DNA of 47,818 bases. Source: Pseudomonadota bacterium. Lineage in GTDB: Bacteria; Myxococcota_A; UBA796; GCA-2862545. Numbering within the stretch: position 1 is the stretch's first letter; each line of letters begins with the position of its first letter. The position numbers and the translations under genes are program-made. Positions 31,356-38,822 of this stretch are shown here, piece after piece. The stretch covers positions 1-47,818 of the forward strand of contig CANNIZ010000034.1 of NCBI GenBank assembly GCA_947505245.1. The letters run 5' to 3'. Under the pieces are notes generated by a model. The model had not been told where the DNA came from. It searched no databases and worked only from the letters and a program-made list of their open reading frames with translations.

Positions 31356-32180
31356 ATGCTGCTCTTGCTCGCGATCAATGCGGCGGTAATGCTGGCGCTA
31401 CCCGCGACGCTCGCGTGGTACGCGACCCGGCGCCTCGGCGGTGAGTGGCGTCTCGTACTGCTCGGCGCTGCCGCGTTCATCGCTTCGCAACTCGTCCACG
31501 TGCCCTTCAACGCCGTCATGCTCCCGTGGTTACCACAACAGACGGGACCCGACGCCTGGGTCACGTGGGTCTTCCTCGGGTTGTCAGCCGGCCTCTGCGA
31601 GGAGTCCGCCCGCTGGCTCGCGCTCCGGTTTGGCGTGCAGTCGCCGCGCTGGCGGGACGCTTTCACGACGGGCGCCGGCCACGGGGGCGTGGAAGCTGCG
31701 ATCCTGGGAGGCATCGCGACGCTGTCGTTCCTGTTCGCCGTCGCGCTGGAAGACCCGCGGGCCGCCGCCGCACTCCCGGACAACGTTCGAACGGTATTGA
31801 CGACCCAACTCGAGCCGGTTCGACACGCGCTGTGGGTAATCCCGCTCGGGGCCGTCGAGCGAGCGGGGGCCCTGTCGTTCCACGTCGCCGCTTCCGTCGT
31901 CGTCGCGCGTTCCGTTCGGGGTGCCTGGTGGTGGCTTCCGGTCGCGATCGTCTGGCACGCGGTAATGGACAGCGGCGCCATCGCTCTCGTCGCGACGTAC
32001 GGGTTCGTCCCCGCAGAGGGCTTCGTCCTGCTGAACGCGGTGCTCGCGTGGGGCGTCATAGTCGGCCTTCGCGAACCACCCGCGGCTCGTCCCGTTGAGC
32101 CCACCCACATCGCGCCACCACCGGTGCGACGCTCGCTCGATCCCAACAGCCCGGCAGCAGACGCATCGAGGTACGAGTGA
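31356..32180 (+). CDS. YhfC-family intramembrane metalloprotease
   Basis: A 274-residue polytopic protein with about eight hydrophobic segments. Conserved YhfC-type residues are E82/E83 with R86 (CEESARWLAL), H109 and E113 (GAGHGGVEAA), H176 (SFHVAAS) and H201 (WHAVMDS), a set expected to bind zinc within the membrane. The family is linked to CPBP-type proteases, but its substrates are mostly unknown. I choose ATG 31356, where the hydrophobic N-terminus starts; the frame is open further upstream, across the divergent gene. The stop overlaps the GTG of the ABC ATPase (GTGA), so it is coupled to the exporter and may process or protect its cargo. Confidence 0.75.
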   Translation: MLLLLAINAAVMLALPATLAWYATRRLGGEWRLVLLGAAAFIASQLVHVPFNAVMLPWLPQQTGPDAWVTWVFLGLSAGLCEESARWLALRFGVQSPRWRDAFTTGAGHGGVEAAILGGIATLSFLFAVALEDPRAAAALPDNVRTVLTTQLEPVRHALWVIPLGAVERAGALSFHVAASVVVARSVRGAWWWLPVAIVWHAVMDSGAIALVATYGFVPAEGFVLLNAVLAWGVIVGLREPPAARPVEPTHIAPPPVRRSLDPNSPAADASRYE

Positions 32181-33103
32181 ACGCCATCATCGCCCATGAA
32201 TTGACCCGGCGCTTCGATGATCGCGTCGCGGTGGACCACCTGTCGATCGAGGTGGCTCCTGGCGAAGTGATCGGTTTCCTCGGTCCCAACGGCGCCGGCA
32301 AGACCACGACCGTACGCATGCTCGCGGGACTGATCGCGCCGACGTCCGGCACGGCCGAGGTCGCCGGATTTCGCATCGACACGCAGGTGGTCCACGTGCG
32401 CGCGCGCGTCGGTCTCCTGACGGAGACCCCGGGACTGTATGACACGCTCCCCGCCGCGCAAAACCTTCGACTGTTCGCGCACTTGTATGGCTGCGACGAT
32501 GTCGAGGGGCGCATCCGACGCTGGCTCGAGCGGTTCGGGCTGTGGGAGCGACGCGACGACCCACCTGGGTCATTCTCCAAGGGCATGCGTCAGAAGCTCG
32601 CGATCGCGCGTGCCCTGCTGCACGACCCCCCTGTGCTGTTCCTCGACGAGCCCACGAGCGGGCTCGATCCAGAGGCCGCGACGGTCGTGCGCGACGCGAT
32701 CGCGTCGCTAAGGAACGACGGCCGGACCATCTTCCTGTGTACCCACAACCTCACTGAAGCCGAGCGCCTTTGTGATCGGGTCGCGCTGTTCAAGACGAGG
32801 CTCATCGCGGTGGACACGCCCCGCGCGCTAAGGGACCAACTGTTCGGACGGCAGGTCGCGTTCCACGTCGGGCGCGCAGACGACGCCCTCCTCGCCGTGT
32901 TGCGTGCAGTGCCCGGCGTCATCGAGGTGGCCCGGAATGACTCACGGCTCGTCGCTCGCATCGACGACCCCGAAGCCACCAACCCCGCCGCCGTGCGCGC
33001 CCTCGTCGCGGCAGGCGCCGACGTTCGGTTCGTCGGGGAGGTGCGCCACTCCCTCGAAGAGGTCTACCACGAGCTCCTCGGCGCACGCGCGGGAACGCCA
33101 TGA
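32177..33103 (+). CDS. ABC transporter ATP-binding protein
   Basis: A 308-residue ATPase of the ABC-2/NatA type. Walker A GPNGAGKTT, Q-loop region GLLTETPGLYDTLPAAQNL, signature FSKGMRQKLAIARAL (FSKGM in place of LSGGQ, usual for this subfamily), Walker B VLFLDEPTSGLDP and the switch histidine in CTHNLTEAE. The C-terminal 90 residues form the extra domain of this class. GTG 32177 overlaps the YhfC stop and its stop overlaps the permease ATG (ATGA), so the three proteins form one export unit. Confidence 0.95.
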   Translation: MNAIIAHELTRRFDDRVAVDHLSIEVAPGEVIGFLGPNGAGKTTTVRMLAGLIAPTSGTAEVAGFRIDTQVVHVRARVGLLTETPGLYDTLPAAQNLRLFAHLYGCDDVEGRIRRWLERFGLWERRDDPPGSFSKGMRQKLAIARALLHDPPVLFLDEPTSGLDPEAATVVRDAIASLRNDGRTIFLCTHNLTEAERLCDRVALFKTRLIAVDTPRALRDQLFGRQVAFHVGRADDALLAVLRAVPGVIEVARNDSRLVARIDDPEATNPAAVRALVAAGADVRFVGEVRHSLEEVYHELLGARAGTP

Positions 33104-33891
33104 GCTCGGCGACGCGCGTCCGCGCCCTGATCGCCAAGGAGTGGTCCGAACTGCTGCACAGCCGGCTGCTGCTCGCCACCGTCGTCGGGGTGCCGCTGAT
33201 CTTCGTCGGCGTCGCTTCGGCCAACATGTTGACGGTCGCGGCCTTGCCGCCCGACCCGACCGGCGATCCCCTGCCCGCCTACATGCTCGAGATGTGCGAC
33301 GGCCTGGACGGCATCCCGTGTGTCCAGGTGTACCTCGCGAGCATGTTCCACCTGCTGTTCCTGATGACGCCGATGGTCATCCCGTCCACGATCGCCGCCC
33401 ATGGGGTGGTCGGCGAGAAGAACGCAAAAACCCTTGAGCCGCTGCTGGCGACCCCGATCACCACCGCCGAACTTCTGCTCGCCAAGACGGTTGCCCCCCT
33501 CGTCCCCGGCGTCCTCGCGACCTGGTTCGGCTATGCCGCGTGGATGGCGATCGCGTTCGCCACGATGCCCCGTCCCGTCGTCGCGCACCTGCTCACCCCG
33601 CCGTGGGCGCTCGCCATGGTGTTCGCGGCTCCGCTGATGGCGGCGTTCTCTACGCTCATCGGCCTCATGGTTTCGTCCCGTTCGACGGACCCTCGCGCCG
33701 CTCAGCAAGTCGCTGGCCTCGGGGTGCTGCCCCTCGTTGGCCTGATCTTCGGCCAGCTCTCGGGGCTGGTGCTCGTGTCCGCTCCGCTCGTGATCGCCCT
33801 GTGCGCCTGCCTGTTGGTGCTGGACGCCGGGCTGTGGTGGCTGGCTACGCAGGTCTTTGAGCGCGAGGCCATCCTCACGCGATGGAAGTGA
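33100..33891 (+). CDS. ABC-2 type transporter permease
   Basis: A 263-residue membrane protein with six or seven transmembrane segments (LLLATVVGVPLIFVGVASAN, FHLLFLMTPMVIPSTIAAHG, VAPLVPGVLATWFGYAAWMA, GLGVLPLVGLIFGQLSGLVL and others) and the ABC-2 motif HGVVGEKNAKTLEPLLATPI, which matches the E-k...-leplLatP pattern of such permeases. Substrate unknown. It completes the YhfC-ATPase-permease operon and is convergent with the large transporter-HEAT gene, only six bases apart. Confidence 0.92.
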   Translation: MSSATRVRALIAKEWSELLHSRLLLATVVGVPLIFVGVASANMLTVAALPPDPTGDPLPAYMLEMCDGLDGIPCVQVYLASMFHLLFLMTPMVIPSTIAAHGVVGEKNAKTLEPLLATPITTAELLLAKTVAPLVPGVLATWFGYAAWMAIAFATMPRPVVAHLLTPPWALAMVFAAPLMAAFSTLIGLMVSSRSTDPRAAQQVAGLGVLPLVGLIFGQLSGLVLVSAPLVIALCACLLVLDAGLWWLATQVFEREAILTRWK

Positions 33892-33897
33892 CCTCGG

Positions 33898-36800
33898 TCA
33901 CTGCGCGAGCGCCAGGCGAATCCGCTGCGTGAGGACGCGCACGATGCCGCGCAGCACCTCGGGGTGATCCTCGATCAGGTCCTGAAACTCATCGCGTCCG
34001 ATGCGCAGCGTCGACAACGACGTCGCGCTCGCCACCGTCGCCGAGCGCGGCTCCGCGTCGAGCAGCGCCATCTCGCCGAACACCTCGCCGGCGCCGAGGC
34101 GCGCCACGACCTTCTCACCGATCTGCACCACCGCCTCCCCGTGGATCACGAGGTAGACGGAGTCGCCGACATCGCCCTTGCGAAACACGACGACACCGGC
34201 GTCGAACCGGACCGGGCGCGCGATCTGAGCGACGCTCACGAGCTGCTCAGCGGGCAGCCCGTCGAGCAGCGGGACCCGCTTCAGCACGAGCACCTTCTCG
34301 ATGTCGTTCAGCACTCCGTCCTCCCTTGGTCGTCCTTCGAGGATCTGTAGCGTCAGCGTGATCGCCTGTGCGAGCAGGGGCTCGGGCTCCTCGGCCGCCA
34401 TTTCGTTCAGCACCGGGACGAGGTCCATCAGCCTCGCCCGCCCGATGTGTTCGACGGCCGCCACGCGCAGCCATGGGTCGCTCGCGGTAAGCAGTCGTTC
34501 AACAACCGAAGCCGCCGTTCGGGACGGCGTCCCCGTCCGCAACAGCACCTTCCCGAGCCGCTCGCGCTGGTCGCCGCGGACGAGCGTCAACACGCGATCA
34601 GCGGCCCCCTTTGGAGTCCCGCGACGGGCCACCCAGTCGGCGTGGGTCCGCGTGAGTCCGCTCGCGTGCCGCGGCCACCGAGCCCGCAGCAGCAGAAACA
34701 CGCGCTCAACGGACGCGTCTTTCCGGATGCGGAGCGCCTCTTCGAGCAGCCCGCCGTGCGCCGACGTGCCCCCGATGTCGACCCAGCGATTCAGCCACTC
34801 CTCGGCGTCACGGATCTCGTCCACCACCGCCGCCTCGAGGAGCTCGGCGGGAGCGACCAGCCCAGGCCCCTCCGCGATGCGTGCCAGGGACGCGTGCACG
34901 GACGTGCGCACCAACCCGTGGGCGACGCCAATACGCGTCGTAAGCACCTCGACGCCGAGACGCGTACCCATGCGCCCGATGATGCGGGCCACCTGCGCGC
35001 GTGTCTCGGGTGGGCGCCGCTCGTCGTCGACGGCGTAGCCAAGGTCCGCCTCGATGCCCTCTTTGAACCGCGCCAACGCGCGCGCTGCCGCGCCGGCGGT
35101 TCGTCGATCGCGCAACGCGATCACGAGCTTCGGCAACAGCGCAGCGTCCGCGCTCGTACCGGCGACGCTGATCGCCGCCGATCTGACCTCCGGAGACGGG
35201 TCTTCCAGAAGGCCGATCAACATCGCGCGCATCGGCGGCGCATAGAACGAGCCGAGCCCGCGGGCCGCGGCCGCGCGAAGTCTCGGCTCCTCCGAGGCCA
35301 CCATCCGCCGCAGCTCCTCGCCAGCGAGCCGCGCACCCTCCCCGCTGCCGTGCCGCATCAGGCCCTCGACGACTGCGCTTCGAACAGCGGGATGAGGGTC
35401 GGTCAACATCGCCCGCGCGTCCCCGACCGACTGCGCGCCGGCGAGCTCAAAACACGCGCCAATCGCAGCCGCCCGCACCTCCGGCTCAGGATCTGAGAGC
35501 CGACTTCGCACCGCCTCGAGCTGCGACCGACGCGGCGTATGCCCGATCAGGCCGAGGGCGCGCGCCCGTACGAGCGCCGAGGTGTGGCCCAACAACATTA
35601 CGAGGTCATCGGCCCACACGGAGAGATCGTCCGTCGTCCCGATCAAGTCGAGCGCGTGGAGGACGCGGCTCGGATCCCCGGCGTTCAGCGCGAGCGCGAG
35701 CGCCGGGCGAGCACCCGGGTCGACCGGCGGCACGGAGTCGCTCATCGGCCGAAGCGCGCCAGCCAGGCGCAGCGTCCATTCGTGCCAGCCGACCACGCCC
35801 GCGACCCCCGCTCCGATCGCGAACACCGACGACACCACCGCTAGCGTGGGCGTCGGGCCGAACAACAGCGCGCCGAAGCCAGCCAGCGTCGTGGCGGTGG
35901 GGACGACGAAGTGGCGCGCGATCGCGGTCGCACGCGGGCGGAAGTCCCTCGCGATCGGAAGGTACATCAGCCGCATCGCGACGGTCGACGCGACCCCGAA
36001 CACGAGGGGCATCATGCGCGCGGCGGTCACGGCCCACGACGCGCCAGACGTGACCACCACCGCGCCGAGGGCCCCGCACAGCGAGGCGGGCAGCACCACG
36101 AGGCCGACCATCACGCCGTAGCGTTCGAGCACCGTGCGCGACAGCACGCCGCGGATCCCCCCCGCGATGAGCGAGCCCCAGGCCAAAAAAGCGCCATAGA
36201 ACCGCAACAGGCGCGCTTCGTTCGCATGCCGTTCAGCGAACGACCCTGCCAGCAGCGCGTCCGCCATGGTGTAGGCGGCGATCAAGAGCACCGCATACGT
36301 GCCGATCGACCACGCCAGGCGTCCGTTCCACAGGCGCGCCAGATCCTCGATGACGGGGGCCTCGGGAGGCGCGAGCGTGCGATCGGGTGCGAAGCGACCC
36401 CGATGAGCACGACCAAGCGCGAACGTCGCGCCAGCAGCCGTGACCTGGAACAGGGCCGCCACCGCGAGCAGTTGGTCGACGTGAGCCCACGGCGCCACGA
36501 TCGCGACGACGACGCCCGCGAGTACAGGACCGAGGCCGGCGGCGAGCCCGACGCACCAGCCGAGGCGCCGCTCCTCGCTCTCGGAGAACACCGCGCGCGA
36601 GAGCTCGGCGATCGAGGCGATCGCGATGAGGTCCACCATCAGCGCGACGCCGAGCGCGGCCATCGCGAAGGGCCCGCCGGGTTGAGCGAGGTACGACGCT
36701 CGGAGAGCGAGCAGCGCCACCGCGAGCGCCACCGACCCGACTCCGATCACCCTGTCCTGCCGTGCACGCCCGAGGGTGTACCACCACAGCCACATCGCGA

Positions 36801-36993
36801 GCGCCACGACCGGACCCGCCAACACGTAGCGGACACCCAACAACGACGGGGTGTGGGCTACGTTCCAGGCTTGTGTCGACGTCCAGGCGAGCGTCGCGCT
36901 CGCCGTGAACGACCACGCGGCCGCGCAACACAACACCAATCGCACACGCTCCACGGGCCGTGGCAGCATGGTTTCGTCAAAAGAAAGGACCAT
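33898..36993 (-). CDS. Transporter-like membrane domain fused to HEAT repeats and cyclic-nucleotide-binding domain
   Basis: A 1031-residue fusion. Residues 1-415 hold about 11-12 transmembrane segments of an MFS or ATP/ADP-translocase (NTT)-like domain. Residues 430-890 are HEAT repeats (SDPEPEVRAAAIGACFELAG, TDPHPAVRSAVVEGLMRHG, EDPSPEVRSAAISVAGTSAD, TASDPWLRVAAVEHIGRA). Residues 907-1031 form a cNMP-binding domain with GEVFGEMALLDAEPRSATVA (969-988), keeping the Glu and Arg that contact cAMP or cGMP. The likely idea is a transport or sensory protein whose state is tuned by a second messenger. ATG 36993 follows a TATGAT by nine bases with no Shine-Dalgarno, suggesting a leaderless transcript. 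The transported solute is unknown. Confidence 0.82.
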   Translation of the reverse strand: MVLSFDETMLPRPVERVRLVLCCAAAWSFTASATLAWTSTQAWNVAHTPSLLGVRYVLAGPVVALAMWLWWYTLGRARQDRVIGVGSVALAVALLALRASYLAQPGGPFAMAALGVALMVDLIAIASIAELSRAVFSESEERRLGWCVGLAAGLGPVLAGVVVAIVAPWAHVDQLLAVAALFQVTAAGATFALGRAHRGRFAPDRTLAPPEAPVIEDLARLWNGRLAWSIGTYAVLLIAAYTMADALLAGSFAERHANEARLLRFYGAFLAWGSLIAGGIRGVLSRTVLERYGVMVGLVVLPASLCGALGAVVVTSGASWAVTAARMMPLVFGVASTVAMRLMYLPIARDFRPRATAIARHFVVPTATTLAGFGALLFGPTPTLAVVSSVFAIGAGVAGVVGWHEWTLRLAGALRPMSDSVPPVDPGARPALALALNAGDPSRVLHALDLIGTTDDLSVWADDLVMLLGHTSALVRARALGLIGHTPRRSQLEAVRSRLSDPEPEVRAAAIGACFELAGAQSVGDARAMLTDPHPAVRSAVVEGLMRHGSGEGARLAGEELRRMVASEEPRLRAAAARGLGSFYAPPMRAMLIGLLEDPSPEVRSAAISVAGTSADAALLPKLVIALRDRRTAGAAARALARFKEGIEADLGYAVDDERRPPETRAQVARIIGRMGTRLGVEVLTTRIGVAHGLVRTSVHASLARIAEGPGLVAPAELLEAAVVDEIRDAEEWLNRWVDIGGTSAHGGLLEEALRIRKDASVERVFLLLRARWPRHASGLTRTHADWVARRGTPKGAADRVLTLVRGDQRERLGKVLLRTGTPSRTAASVVERLLTASDPWLRVAAVEHIGRARLMDLVPVLNEMAAEEPEPLLAQAITLTLQILEGRPREDGVLNDIEKVLVLKRVPLLDGLPAEQLVSVAQIARPVRFDAGVVVFRKGDVGDSVYLVIHGEAVVQIGEKVVARLGAGEVFGEMALLDAEPRSATVASATSLSTLRIGRDEFQDLIEDHPEVLRGIVRVLTQRIRLALAQ

Positions 36994-37002
36994 CTCGAGC
37001 CG

Positions 37003-37008
37003 ATCATA
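37003..37008 (-). promoter_or_regulatory. Possible -10 element TATGAT of transporter-HEAT gene
   Basis: On the minus strand TATGAT is nine bases upstream of ATG 36993, with CGGCTCGAG between and no ribosome-binding site. It supports a leaderless or near-leaderless mRNA. The -35 region has no clear match. Confidence 0.35.
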
Positions 37009-37029
37009 CGCCTGGGCGCGCCAGACCGT

Positions 37030-38766
37030 TCAGTTTCTGCGACGACGACGCAAGAACGCGCCTGCCAACAGCACGGCCACCACGGGAGCTGCTGGTCCGC
37101 CGTTGCATGTACCGCCGGTGCTGCCCGTGTCCGTTGCCGCCGTGTCCGTCGACCCTCCGCAACCGCCGCAACCGCAGCCGCTGCTGCCGGTGTACGTGAC
37201 CGGGCCGACGCTCGCCCACGCGCCCAACCACGTCGGGTCGCCGTGCGGTGCGAGCGTGAGCGACTGCAGGCCGACGCCGTTCAGGTTCGGCAGGCCAAAG
37301 GACAGGCTCTGCAGCGCGTCACCCAGCAGCGGCTCGATGAAGCTGCCGACGAGTCCTTCGAAGGCGGTGCCGATGCTGGCTTCCGTGCCGCGCGCGAACT
37401 CGTCGGAAGGCACCCGTACGGCGATCTCGTCATCGCCAAGCGCGACCTGAACGGCCATATCGCCCGTCGTGGAATCGAGCGCGACGTCCACGCCGGCGTC
37501 GAGGTCGATCGCAACGCCCAGCGCGTGAACGTTGCGGTAGTCGAGCTCAGCGTAGAATTCCACGCCCACGTCGTGCGCGACCACGACGAGGTCGTGGACC
37601 CCGTCGTACTTCATCACCGGCGCGAGCCTCGGCTCCGTCCGCACGATCATCGGCTTCGCATCGGGCCACAGGGCGCGGAACGGGTCTCCGCCGAGCAGGC
37701 CCAACATCCCGGTATCGAGCGCTATCGGGAGCGCGATCTGTCCGTTCGAAAGGTCGTAGCAGAGGACGCCGCCGCGCCAGATCGAGTACAGCGCCTGATC
37801 CGGCCAGTCATCGGACAACACCAGCCCGGCGTCCGCGTCCGTCGGGACCTGCGTGACTGGCGGGAGCGTCCCGTCCGTGCGGATCGAGCCGCCGAGAGTG
37901 TCGAACTCGGTTGTACATTCAGCCGGAGGCGCAGACGAGAGGCCTTGCATGCGCAGGTCCATGCCGTCGGGCGTGATCGTGACGTCCTGCGGGTAAAGCT
38001 CGAGGTGCAGCATCACGCCGTTCACGTCCACGTCCTGGTTGAGGTACGCGGATTGGAGCGCCGTCTCGATCTGCGCCTCGATGTCGGCCGTCTGGCTCTG
38101 GATCTGCTGCTCGATCAGCGGCTGGGCATAGTCGATCAGCAACTCCACCAGCGAAAACCCGGTGAACTTGTCGAGGAGCGCGTCGATCGCGAGGATGTCG
38201 CCGGTGGCGCAGTCGAGCTGGATGTACTTGCTCTCGAGCTCGTTCGTGACCACCGCGGTGCCGATCGTCGCGTCCAACACGGGCTTGCCTTCGGGCCCCG
38301 TGACCACCTCGAGCGAGACCGGAAGGGTGGCCGAGACCGGAAACGGCTCGACGTACCCGGTGCACGAGTCGCTGAACAACACGCTGTAGTCGAGGTTGAA
38401 CTTATCGAGGTCGTCGTTGATATTGACGAGGATGTCGATCGTCACGTCGAGGACGTCAAGTCCCGGCACGAGGTCTACGTTGGTGGCCTCGAGACCGATC
38501 CATCCGTTCGTCAGGGAGATCGAAAACAGGCCGCTTCCCTGCGTGATCGGGTCGAGCGGGATCGGCTCCGCCGGGATGACCGCGGGGACGAGGTCGGACA
38601 GGCCCTGAAACCCGTCGCGCGACACCTGGACGGAGGCCGCGTCTTGAATGTTGGCGCCCGGAGGCCACGCTTGGGCGTTTGCAACGGAAGAAGCGACCAG
38701 CCAGATCACCATGATAAACCCCGCGAGGACCCACGAGATTAGCCCGAATCCTTGACGAACGCACAC
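37030..38766 (-). CDS. Large exported protein with MYXO-CTERM-like C-terminus
   Basis: A 578-residue protein of unknown function. It has an N-terminal signal peptide (WVLAGFIMVIWLVASSVANA, cleavage near ANA-QA) and a beta-rich body (LDVLDVTIDILVNINDDLDK; VSLEVVTGPEGKPVLDATIG; VMLHLELYPQDVTITPDGMD) plus an amphipathic helix (AQPLIEQQIQSQTADIEAQI). A TULIP-like lipid-binding fold is possible but unproven. The C-terminus has GCGCGGCGGSTD, a Thr/Asp/Gly linker, C-NGG, a hydrophobic stretch PVVAVLLAGAFL and RRRRRN, the MYXO-CTERM pattern. The start is GTG 38766. It is divergent from the OmpA-family gene and could share its promoter region. Confidence 0.72.
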   Translation of the reverse strand: MCVRQGFGLISWVLAGFIMVIWLVASSVANAQAWPPGANIQDAASVQVSRDGFQGLSDLVPAVIPAEPIPLDPITQGSGLFSISLTNGWIGLEATNVDLVPGLDVLDVTIDILVNINDDLDKFNLDYSVLFSDSCTGYVEPFPVSATLPVSLEVVTGPEGKPVLDATIGTAVVTNELESKYIQLDCATGDILAIDALLDKFTGFSLVELLIDYAQPLIEQQIQSQTADIEAQIETALQSAYLNQDVDVNGVMLHLELYPQDVTITPDGMDLRMQGLSSAPPAECTTEFDTLGGSIRTDGTLPPVTQVPTDADAGLVLSDDWPDQALYSIWRGGVLCYDLSNGQIALPIALDTGMLGLLGGDPFRALWPDAKPMIVRTEPRLAPVMKYDGVHDLVVVAHDVGVEFYAELDYRNVHALGVAIDLDAGVDVALDSTTGDMAVQVALGDDEIAVRVPSDEFARGTEASIGTAFEGLVGSFIEPLLGDALQSLSFGLPNLNGVGLQSLTLAPHGDPTWLGAWASVGPVTYTGSSGCGCGGCGGSTDTAATDTGSTGGTCNGGPAAPVVAVLLAGAFLRRRRRN

Positions 38767-38822
38767 CTTCCGCGCATGCGCGGGTCATGCTACGGTGCGC
38801 GTCGGCCACGACGAGGGAATAC

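Noticed and set aside
35911..38742. 943-codon plus-strand frame
   Set aside because: It lies antisense to the transporter-HEAT gene and the MYXO-CTERM-like gene, with no recognisable motif and high Arg content.
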